Assembly (NCBI RefSeq): GCF_010811875.1
Contig: NZ_VKHP01000039.1
Span: 1 to 47,088 of the forward strand
Length of the DNA: 47,088 bases
Direction: 5' to 3'
Origin: Bradyrhizobium uaiense
Lineage (GTDB): Bacteria; Pseudomonadota; Alphaproteobacteria; Rhizobiales; Xanthobacteraceae
The notes beneath the pieces were generated by a model. It searched no databases and was not told the DNA's origin. It saw nothing but the letters and a program-made list of their open reading frames with translations. Both the position numbers and the translations under genes were made by a program. Shown here one piece after another: positions 41,674 to 47,088 of the stretch. Every line of letters begins with the position of its first letter. Within the stretch, counting starts at the first letter, position 1.

Positions 41674-41862
41674 CTAGCTTCGCTTCAGACGAGCGATCCT
41701 CTTGTAGTCGATCCACAACTCGACGAATTCATGTTCGTCCAAAAAATCCTCAGCTCGGCGCTTTGCCTCTTCGTCGTCATTGCAACGAAGTTCATACGTT
41801 GCGCGCGCGACGCCGGCCGGGTCTACTCCAAATGCCACGTAAGGTTTGCGTTCTTCAATCAT
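41674..41862 (-). CDS. 62-residue small protein
   Basis: The ATG at 41862 follows GGGGAC. The product reads MIEERKPYVAFGVDPAGVAR, then a TYELRCNDDEEAKRRAEDFL helix and VELWIDYKRIARLKRS. The alternation (strand, helix with DDEEA.. A, strand VELW, RRIA.L) resembles the rhizobial MPxYRAYxxxxDGHI...DDEAA...VELWxGxRxIAxL small proteins. It is acidic, soluble and of unknown role. An upstream extension to 42144 shows no coding character. Confidence 0.6.
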   Translation of the reverse strand: MIEERKPYVAFGVDPAGVARATYELRCNDDEEAKRRAEDFLDEHEFVELWIDYKRIARLKRS

Positions 41863-42441
41863 TTTGTCCCCACGACCTAATGGCAGTCCGATTGACGCAG
41901 CTCGGCGTCCGAAGGTGTCATTGCAATCGATGAATTTCAAAATAACGAAAGAGGCCGCTGGCCGCTGAACAGCGGCCTCCTGGACCCCGATTTCAAATGA
42001 ACGTCTTGGAAATAAAGTCGCCACCGGAGATCCGGTATCAGTAGAGGGCAAATGCGCAACGCAGTGAAGTCCAAACACGCCCATCCACAAGGGGAACTGT
42101 TGTGACGTTGCGAGCACGACACACTTCTGTGACCTCGGAGCCAAGTGGAACGCTCGAGATCTAGCTGCGCAAGGCGAGATAATAGTCGAGTTCGACGATG
42201 ATGATTGCTAGGTGCCGCACTACGATTGATCGGAACGGACCTCGCGTCGAAGGACCGCAATCAGCAGCGAACTTGCATAGCGAACCTCAGCGCGATCTCC
42301 AGCGGCTTTCTGGGAGGGGACATCGGTCGAAATATCGACATGGGGCGTTCGGCACGTGTGTGCAGGTTCACAGAAGCGTCGAAGGCCAAGTGCTATACTA
42401 AGAAGATATTGCGGTCGTTCATATTGCTGACGGAGTCTACG
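41863..42441. other. gene-poor stretch with one hairpin
   Basis: This 579-base part of the lower-GC region has no frame I can support on either strand. It contains the hairpin at 41951-41979 described separately. The sequence from 42190 to 42440 is open in one plus frame leading into the gene at 42442, but it has no protein-like character. Confidence 0.4.
41951..41979 (-). terminator. candidate minus-strand terminator without an upstream gene
   Basis: GAGGCCGCTG (41951-41960) pairs with CAGCGGCCTC (41970-41979). On the minus strand the stem is followed by TTTCGTTATTTTG. No protein gene is supported upstream on that strand for over 600 bases, so a short RNA could end here. Confidence 0.5.
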
Positions 42442-42630
42442 ATGAATTGCACGGCACCGATGCAGCCAAGGTTCCTCGTTCGAAAAGGAAGCACCGACTG
42501 GATGGTTTACGACCGACAACGCAAGGGGGCGGCCCAATTGAACGATTACAGTTTGGCTGAGAAACTGACGAAGGAACAGGCCGAGCAGATTAAGCAGAGG
42601 TTGGCGACCTGGAACCCTCAGCCTGCTTGA
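42442..42630 (+). CDS. 62-residue small rhizobial protein
   Basis: The product ends in QPRFLVRKGSTDWMVYDRQR, KGAAQLNDYSLAEKLTKEQA and EQIKQRLATW. This WMVYDRxRKGPAQL...LTKEQAEQI pattern is recurrent in small proteins of Bradyrhizobium. It is basic and soluble, and probably a beta-beta-alpha fold. The ATG at 42442 or the internal ATG at 42460 may be the start; no strong ribosome binding site is visible. It overlaps the convergent minus gene by 13 bases. Confidence 0.62.
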   Translation: MNCTAPMQPRFLVRKGSTDWMVYDRQRKGAAQLNDYSLAEKLTKEQAEQIKQRLATWNPQPA

Positions 42631-42815
42631 ACTAGCCCGAAACGCCCTTCGCTAAGTTGATTACCTCGCCCCGTCCGGCCGAGTATCGGCTCACGAAGCT
42701 TGCCGCAGGAAACGCATTTGAGGTGCGCCGAGATGTCGTACCAGTCTCCGTCGGGAAGGTCGGAAGGCTTCAGCCGGCCGTTGTGGTGTTGGCAGCCGAC
42801 GCAAAACACCAGCAC
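42618..42815 (-). CDS. small protein with two CxxC motifs
   Basis: GTG 42815 is the only start after an in-frame stop. The 65-residue product has CVGC (Cys6-Cys9) and CVSC (Cys34-Cys37) separated by 24 residues, with SDLPDGDWYDISAHLKC between. This forms a plausible zinc ribbon like the small rhizobial proteins that read FCxxCQHHN...LRCxxCG. The tail after CGKLREPILG looks unstructured. Function is unknown, DNA or RNA binding possible. Confidence 0.5.
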   Translation of the reverse strand: MLVFCVGCQHHNGRLKPSDLPDGDWYDISAHLKCVSCGKLREPILGRTGRGNQLSEGRFGLVQAG

Positions 42816-43447
42816 CGCGGCCCGATCCGTCTAAAGGGTAGTCGCGGGGTCAAGAGGCGGACGAGGACCTCGAAGCGTCTTTCGATGCCCAATGAGGACC
42901 GGGACGAGCGGCCCGAATATATTGCGCTTGAGGCACATACACAGATTTTAAGAAAGAGGAGCCGGCGCCAGGGCCCGTACGCCAGCTCCTCCGAAACGGA
43001 GACCGTAAGACGTTCCCCAAACCGGTCCCGTCCCTCCGAGAACCCTGCGCCGACCTGCTTGCTGATTTGCTAACGGCCTCGCTCGGCTAGCCCTCGACAG
43101 ACGGCGAATGGATATCGTTTTCCGGCAGGCTGGGCGGGAGTAACCCTTGATGGCGTTGCTTAGGGGCGGAATGAGCAGCGGTATCGGAAGTAGTCTGTCG
43201 GCTCCCGATCCTTACACCCCACCCGGTCGGGAGTTGACAGAATGGCGACCTCGGCGCGTCGGGGGTCGCTCCTCATTTTGCACATCGCAGTTCAGAACAA
43301 ACGCCAAACCGCCTTGTTGCGCGGAGTGAGTTGAAGCGGTTGGAATGTCTTGATTTTGCTCGCAGCGTTAAGCTTGCTCGCAACACGAAACGATCATCCA
43401 GAACGAAACCAGTTCGTCCTAAGCTATTGTACGATCGATGAAAACGC
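42816..43447. other. gene-poor stretch up to tRNA-Arg
   Basis: There is no supported protein gene in these 632 bases. A plus-strand frame at 43147-43329 lacks a ribosome binding site and has an Arg/Ser-rich, non-protein-like translation. A minus-strand hairpin lies at 42956-42991. No copy of the tRNA 3' end was found here. Confidence 0.45.
42956..42991 (-). terminator. candidate minus-strand terminator without an upstream gene
   Basis: GAGGAGCCGGCG (42956-42967) pairs with CGCCAGCTCCTC (42980-42991), with one wobble, and a GGGCCC inside the loop. On the minus strand TTTCTT follows. The nearest minus-strand gene upstream is tRNA-Arg, whose end is about 460 bases away, so an unannotated transcript is possible. 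Confidence 0.45.
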
Positions 43448-43524
43448 TGGCGCGCTCGGAGAGATTCGAACTCCCGACCCTCGGAATCGAAATCCGATGC
43501 TCTATCCAGCTGAGCTACGAGCGC
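43448..43524 (-). tRNA. tRNA-Arg(TCG)
   Basis: On the minus strand the acceptor GCGCTCG (43524-43518) pairs with CGAGCGC (43458-43452). The D arm GCTC...GAGC, the anticodon stem TCGGA/TCCGA with loop TTTCGAT, and the T arm GGGAG-TTCGAAT-CTCTC are all complete. The anticodon TCG reads CGA (with wobble) arginine codons. G is the discriminator, and CCA is encoded (43450-43448). Its 3' end points to the gene-poor region. Confidence 0.95.
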
Positions 43525-43601
43525 GTTGCGGGTCGATTATCAGACTTGGCCGACCGGGGCCAGCACAGACGGCGCGGTGTCCTGCCGGCCTGTCGCTGAC
43601 C

Positions 43602-43886
43602 TCAGAAGCAGGGGTGCCGGCGGTGGTCCTGGCCGATATAGGCGGCCGCGCTCTGGTAGCATTTGTTGGAGGAGGGGCCGTCGTAATAGGCGAAGCTGCC
43701 GGCGGCCAGGCCCGGGCCATAATTGTGCAGGTAGCTGATGTGGTAGGGCAGGCCCCAATGAGCGTGGTGGTGATGCCGGTGGTGGCGCGGACTGGCCGAG
43801 AGATCGGCCGCGGCCGCCGGGGAGAGGGCCGGAACGGCGAGGGAAACAGTCACGGCGAGGGCGGCGAAAAGCTTGGTCTTGGTCAT
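43602..43886 (-). CDS. secreted His-rich small protein
   Basis: The 94-residue product has a signal peptide (MTKTKLFAALAVTVSLAVPA, cleavage near AAA at 25-27). A histidine cluster RHHRHHHHAHWG follows at about 34-45. The C-terminal part, with two cysteines, reads SFAYYDGPSSNKCYQSAAAY and ends HPCF. A metal-binding periplasmic role is suggested by the His cluster only. GGAGG lies near the ATG. Its neighbour is tRNA-Arg on the same strand. Confidence 0.72.
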   Translation of the reverse strand: MTKTKLFAALAVTVSLAVPALSPAAAADLSASPRHHRHHHHAHWGLPYHISYLHNYGPGLAAGSFAYYDGPSSNKCYQSAAAYIGQDHRRHPCF

Positions 43887-44107
43887 TGGCGGCCTCCGGG
43901 CATTCGCGCTGGAATCGGCCTGTCCAGCCGATCCAAAGCCTTTAGCAGTTCATTTAACCCGGAATAGGGCCGAAAGCTGCGGGAAATCAGCCACAGCGCG
44001 CCAAATTTTGCCTTTTTGAGGATGCTTAACGGATTGCCAACACAGTCCGGCCAGAGTCTTGGGGTCAGGTCCGCCCGGGCCGCCTTTCCCTCGGTTTAGA
44101 ACATTTC

Positions 44108-44554
44108 ATGCGCATCACGCCCCTTGTCGCCTTGCTGCTCTCGGTTCTGGCGGTCACGCCGGCACGAGCCGTGCTGCACATCACGCGCGACCATGGCGGG
44201 TATGTCGAGGAGTACAAGGCCAAGTACAAGCAGATCCGCGACCGCCGCGAGCGCGTCGTGATCGACGGCATCTGCAACTCGGCCTGCACGCTGGTGTTCG
44301 GCATCGTGCCGTTGAACAAGATCTGCGTGACGCCGAAGGCCAGCATCGGCTTCCACCAGGCCTATTACGACAAGGCCTTCACCTTCGGAATCAAGGTCAC
44401 CAGCCTCGAGGGCACCTCCGACCTGATGTCCTACTATCCCGACACGGTGAAGGACTGGATCCGCCGCAATGGCGGGCTCACCACCGAGATGAAGAAGATC
44501 AAGAACGGCATCGATCTCTGGAAGATCGTCGATCCCTGTCCGGAAGAGTGGTAG
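44108..44554 (+). CDS. periplasmic protein with ClpP/crotonase-like core
   Basis: The 148-residue product has a signal peptide (MRITPLVALLLSVLAVTPAR). A short core follows with VVIDGICNSACTLVFGI (Ser58 between two Cys) and CVTPKASIGFHQAYY (His83). The order G-x-C-x-SAC...GFH resembles the Ser and His of SDH-type ClpP-fold proteases in predicted periplasmic proteins (COG3904 type). A third catalytic residue cannot be assigned; Asp candidates lie near 106-115. Cys56 and Cys60 flank Ser58 and may form a disulfide. Function is not established. Confidence 0.75.
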   Translation: MRITPLVALLLSVLAVTPARAVLHITRDHGGYVEEYKAKYKQIRDRRERVVIDGICNSACTLVFGIVPLNKICVTPKASIGFHQAYYDKAFTFGIKVTSLEGTSDLMSYYPDTVKDWIRRNGGLTTEMKKIKNGIDLWKIVDPCPEEW

Positions 44555-44771
44555 GGCGCCAGGTCGCTTGTGCGCCGGCGAGCTGCGATCAGAACGGGCT
44601 GAGCGCCGGCCGGCCGCCCCGACATTGCCGAAATTCACGCGGTCGCCCTGGATGCTGCCGGCCTGGAATGGGTCGTTCGCGTCACTCATGAACCGTTCAT
44701 CCACATGGTGCGATTATCCCGGTAAGCGAGCCTGACGGCCGCGTCTCAGCTCGCGCGCACGGGAGACTGCG

Positions 44772-44894
44772 ATGGCAACCAGATCCAATCTTTCGAAGGC
44801 TGAACTCGCGCGCAGCGTTGCCGGCGCCACGTCGGCGTTGGTGCTGAGCGCGCTGGCCTTGTTCGTCGCCGCACATCATCTGAGCGGCGGATAG
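44772..44894 (+). CDS. 40-residue single-TM protein
   Basis: GGGAG is eight bases before the ATG at 44772. The product starts MATRSNLSKAELARSVAGAT, then SALVLSALALFVAAHHLSGG: a basic-polar N-terminus followed by one hydrophobic helix (about residues 18-36) and a double His. It is a good candidate for a genuine small membrane protein that is normally missed. The role is unknown. Confidence 0.55.
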   Translation: MATRSNLSKAELARSVAGATSALVLSALALFVAAHHLSGG

Positions 44895-44919
44895 GGCGGA
44901 CGGCGTGTCCGCCAGCCAA

Positions 44920-45051
44920 TCATGAAAGCAGGAAGGTCCCGATCAGGAGGCCGGCCGCGAATGCCCAAAGCCCGAGGGTACAGGCCGAGATGACCCGGAC
45001 CAGATTGCGCAGATCCACGTCCTGCCAGTTGCTGTGGGATCGATAGGTCAA
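44920..45051 (-). CDS. small single-TM protein candidate
   Basis: From TTG 45051 the frame gives about 43 residues: TYRSHSNWQDVDLRNLVRVI, then the helix SACTLGLWAFAAGLLIGTFL. The frame is open further up to 45153, but that part is basic and low-complexity. There is only a poor ribosome binding site (GGGGTG 7-12 bases upstream). I include it because the hydrophobic end is well-formed; it may be a decayed remnant. Confidence 0.35.
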   Translation of the reverse strand: MTYRSHSNWQDVDLRNLVRVISACTLGLWAFAAGLLIGTFLLS

Positions 45052-45382
45052 TTGCAGGCACCCCCTGCGGCGGCCGCCTTTGCTTCCGGCCGGCAGCCTG
45101 TTCCCGATCAGTGCCCAAATGAAGGCAACCAATGGTGGTACCTGATCACGCATTTGCGAGGCAGCGCCTCAGGCGCCCGGGTATTGCCGCTCGCCGGATT
45201 TGCCCATCGTGCGACCGGGGGCGGGAGGTTGCGCCGGCATGTTGTGCCGGTGCGGCAGTGCTGATGGCAGGCCTTGGCAACTTCGCCGGACGCGCCACGA
45301 TCTGATGCCCGTCGGTTGTATGCGAGGGGGACGCGGGTTACAGAAAGCTGGCTTGGCAAGGCAACAGCCCGGGGAAGTGTCG
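45052..45382. other. intergenic stretch without a convincing gene
   Basis: Frames in this interval are open on several strands because of high GC, but their translations are Arg/Gly/Cys-rich and carry no ribosome binding site. No hairpin or repeat was recognised. Confidence 0.4.
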
Positions 45383-45757
45383 TTGAGCATATCTGCCAAT
45401 ACCCGCATCGTGATCGGAACGACGCTCTTTGCGTTGGCGTCGAGTGCATTCCTTTATGCGCTTCCTCCGAGTCCGATCGACAGAGACCTGCTCCGCGGCA
45501 GCTTCTACTGGTTGCAGGGATATGCGTACCAAATTCCCGTCAAGTACCTGAACGGCGAGCTCAACGCTGCTCGATTGTATGAAGATGACAAGCTGCTCGG
45601 CCCGGCAAATAGCGACCGGGAGGAGATCGCCACCAAAGGCGGCGGCCGATTCCAGCTCTTCCGGGACAGCAAGAGCTTCTTCGGCCCGGTGTTGCTGCTC
45701 TCGACGAGCGACAATACCAACCCGAACACGAACGGCCGGAAATATCACCTCAAGTGA
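45383..45757 (+). CDS. hypothetical anchored or secreted protein
   Basis: The first supported start is TTG 45383 or GTG 45377, both after GGGGAAG. The product (about 124 residues) has an N-terminal helix (about residues 7-26: RIVIGTTLFALASSAFLYAL) and then YLNGELNAARLYEDDKLLGP, RFQLFRDSKSFFGPVLLLST and SDNTNPNTNGRKYHLK. The exact ending in STSDNT.PNTNGRKY hints at a conserved surface-polysaccharide-related or uncharacterised protein type, but I cannot name one. Confidence 0.55.
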   Translation: MSISANTRIVIGTTLFALASSAFLYALPPSPIDRDLLRGSFYWLQGYAYQIPVKYLNGELNAARLYEDDKLLGPANSDREEIATKGGGRFQLFRDSKSFFGPVLLLSTSDNTNPNTNGRKYHLK

Positions 45758-45844
45758 CGGTCAGCGCTGTGGTCGAACCGAGACCCGCGTCGGTCACATG
45801 AAGCCCGGGTTGCGCGGCAGATACTGGGCCCAGTTGCCAAATTC

Positions 45845-46489
45845 TCACGACGACATCAGCAGCATCGGACACTTGATCCGCATTCGCAGCGCCATCGTAG
45901 TATCAAGCGCCGCCTTGCTAGCACCGGGCAGGAATGCCGATATCCGTGAGGCATCGCTCTCGGCCGCCAGGTAGAGCGCTGTTCTCAAAGCGGGAGCGAC
46001 CGCGTGCGGCTCCGTGACTGCGAGCGGCCCGATATGACCGCCGGCGTCCACGTAGGCGTAGCCGATCCAGTCGTTTCCATCGAGGAGATTGAACCCGGTC
46101 GCGGCGCCGTCATTGATCAGATAGCGATGATGCTTTTCGCGTGAGACCCCAAGGATCCGCTCGTCCGCTTGCGCAAGGCGGCGCAGGGTCGAGGCCTCCG
46201 GCCTGAGCGGCGTGACGTCGTATCGTGGACCGTGCAAATGGCCGATCACCTGCTCGCGCGATGCACTGACATTGTAGATCGGAAATCGCGGAAGCAGGCC
46301 GTGACGGATGTAGAGCCCCTGCGACACCGTGTTGAAGCTGAAGGTGATGAGCACCCTGTTGGACGCGCCTGATGTCTCGGCGTGCGCGATGGTTCGCTTG
46401 ATCAGTTCGTTACCGATGCTCCGACCCTGCTGATCCGGCGACACGAACACTTTTCGCAGGGACGACAGTTTTGGCGGCGATTCCAACAA
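45845..46489 (-). pseudogene. 5'-truncated GNAT acetyltransferase
   Basis: The frame begins with a late GNAT section, SSLRKVFVSPDQQGRSIGNE (acetyl-CoA binding Q/RxxGxG/A region), and continues to SQGLYIRHGLLPRFPIYNVS and a second, C-terminal GNAT-like half with WIGYAYVDAGGHIGPLAVTE. The first three strands of the N-terminal GNAT fold are absent, and an in-frame stop (TGA) precedes the only start (a TTG). Intact two-domain relatives would be around 290 residues. It could still express a fragment, but it probably is a remnant. Confidence 0.6.
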
Positions 46490-46536
46490 GATTCACGATT
46501 GCCGACTGCCTCGTCTTCGGGCAATGACGACCTGCA

Positions 46537-47088
46537 ATGAACAAGAGCTTCGAGGAAACTGCCGCTCGTCTGGCGCCGGCGATCTTTGTCGTGCTGTGGA
46601 GCACGGGATTCATCGGCACCAAATACGTCATCAACAATGCGGAGCCGCTGACCTATCTGGCGATCCGGATGGCGTTCGTCGTGGTGGTGATGACGGTGAT
46701 CGCCGTGGTCGCGCGGCCGAAATGGCCGGACCGGACAGGCGTCTTCCACAGCGCGGTGGCCGGCATCCTGGTGCACGGCTTCTATCTCGGCGGAACCGCA
46801 ATTGCGATCGCACATTCGATTCCGGCCGGGCTCTCGGCGTTGATCCCGGGCCTGCAGCCGATCCTGACCTCGACCATCGCCAACCGCTGGCTTGGTGAGC
46901 GCGTCACGCCGCTGCAATGGGGCGGGCTGGTGCTCGGCCTCGCCGGCGTCGTGCTGATCCTGCACAACCGGCCGATGACGGGTGAGGCGGGGTGGGGCTG
47001 GCTCGCCTCCGGCGTCTCACTGATCTCGATCACGCTCGGCACGCTCTATCAGCGCCGCTACTGCAATGCGATCGACTGGCGCGCCGGC
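46537..47088 (+). CDS. DMT superfamily (EamA) transporter, N-terminal part
   Basis: The frame runs from ATG 46537 off the window edge (184 codons seen, about 300 expected). The opening MNKSFEETAARLAPAIFVVL, then WSTGFIGTKYVINNAEPLTY, is typical of the EamA repeat, and LQPILTSTIANRWLGERVTP closes the first repeat. It should be an inner-membrane metabolite exporter. There is no strong ribosome binding site before the start. Confidence 0.85.
   Translation, partial: MNKSFEETAARLAPAIFVVLWSTGFIGTKYVINNAEPLTYLAIRMAFVVVVMTVIAVVARPKWPDRTGVFHSAVAGILVHGFYLGGTAIAIAHSIPAGLSALIPGLQPILTSTIANRWLGERVTPLQWGGLVLGLAGVVLILHNRPMTGEAGWGWLASGVSLISITLGTLYQRRYCNAIDWRAG

Noticed and set aside
43147..43329. 60-codon plus-strand frame near tRNA-Arg
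   Set aside because: No ribosome binding site, no hydrophobic or structured pattern.
39960..43524. Formal genomic island with attachment sites
   Set aside because: No integrase or transposase and no second copy of the tRNA 3' end were found, so I report only a decayed island-like region as a finding.
44096..44704. Minus-strand frame starting MSDANDPFQAGSIQGDRVNF
   Set aside because: The first 25 residues look plausible, but the rest is antisense to the ClpP-like gene and low in coding quality. It could be the tip of a lost gene; I could not support it.
1..47088. CRISPR arrays, toxin-antitoxin pairs or defence islands
   Set aside because: No regularly spaced repeats, no toxin-antitoxin gene pairs and no nuclease/helicase or reverse-transcriptase genes were seen.

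Overview
The window looks like a chromosomal segment of a Bradyrhizobium-type alphaproteobacterium (Nitrobacteraceae). The evidence is high GC with strong G/C third-position bias, protein types common in that lineage (GCG_CRPN secreted protein, GrlR-like protein, small rhizobial hypotheticals, alkB beside an AraC regulator), and many intergenic palindromes of the kind scattered through Bradyrhizobium and Rhodopseudomonas genomes. No rRNA, CRISPR array, transposase, integrase or replication origin was seen. One tRNA gene, tRNA-Arg(TCG), is present.

Layout. 1-8.6 kb: the end of an acyl-CoA carboxylase beta subunit, then short unlinked genes (acetyltransferase, cupin, a Tat-signal mini-protein, a GCG_CRPN protein, an ArsR regulator facing two small dimeric-barrel genes, a PEP-mutase/isocitrate-lyase family enzyme, a TRIC-type channel and an orphan three-heme cytochrome c). 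8.8-20.1 kb: a long co-directional block that reads as a CoA-thioester catabolic cluster. It holds a fused indolepyruvate-type ferredoxin oxidoreductase, an SCP2-type thiolase with its OB-fold/zinc-ribbon partner, a MaoC hydratase, an SDR dehydrogenase, a DHDPS-family lyase and a NUDIX hydrolase resembling CoA diphosphatases, then an alpha/beta hydrolase and a DMT exporter. The logic would be 2-oxoacid to acyl-CoA, then hydration, oxidation and C-C cleavage; the substrate is not evident. 20.4-23.1 kb: an orphan HAMP-PAS-PAS histidine kinase, preceded by a 49-bp tandem triplication that starts inside the end of the previous gene. 23.1-27.9 kb: a minus-strand, apparently operonic set of glutaminase, 14-TM MFS transporter, HdeD-type protein and secreted amidohydrolase, suggestive of acid stress.

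28.2-37.2 kb: a mixed stretch of small secreted or membrane proteins, folD, a second MaoC protein, a SANT-like protein and two clear gene ruins (a decayed SMP-30 gene and a methyltransferase/royal-jelly-protein chimera). 37.3-39.6 kb: alkB (alkane hydroxylase) divergent from an AraC-family regulator, with a tandem 10-bp repeat between them. 39.6-43.5 kb: a region of visibly lower GC and low gene density between a 5'-truncated sterol-desaturase-family gene and tRNA-Arg. It is full of tiny genes (several under 65 codons), frameshifted remnants and unassigned hairpins, and looks like a decayed island. 43.6-47.1 kb: small secreted or membrane proteins, a ClpP-fold-like periplasmic protein, a truncated acetyltransferase and the start of another DMT transporter running off the window.

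I did not find an unmistakable new defence or mobile system. The best candidates for something under-described are the ketoacid/acyl-CoA cluster (8.8-18.1 kb), the palindromes with covarying arms, the glutaminase-HdeD operon, the alkB/AraC operator candidate and the micro-gene-rich island next to tRNA-Arg. Functional names come from recognising family motifs by eye; no database search was run.
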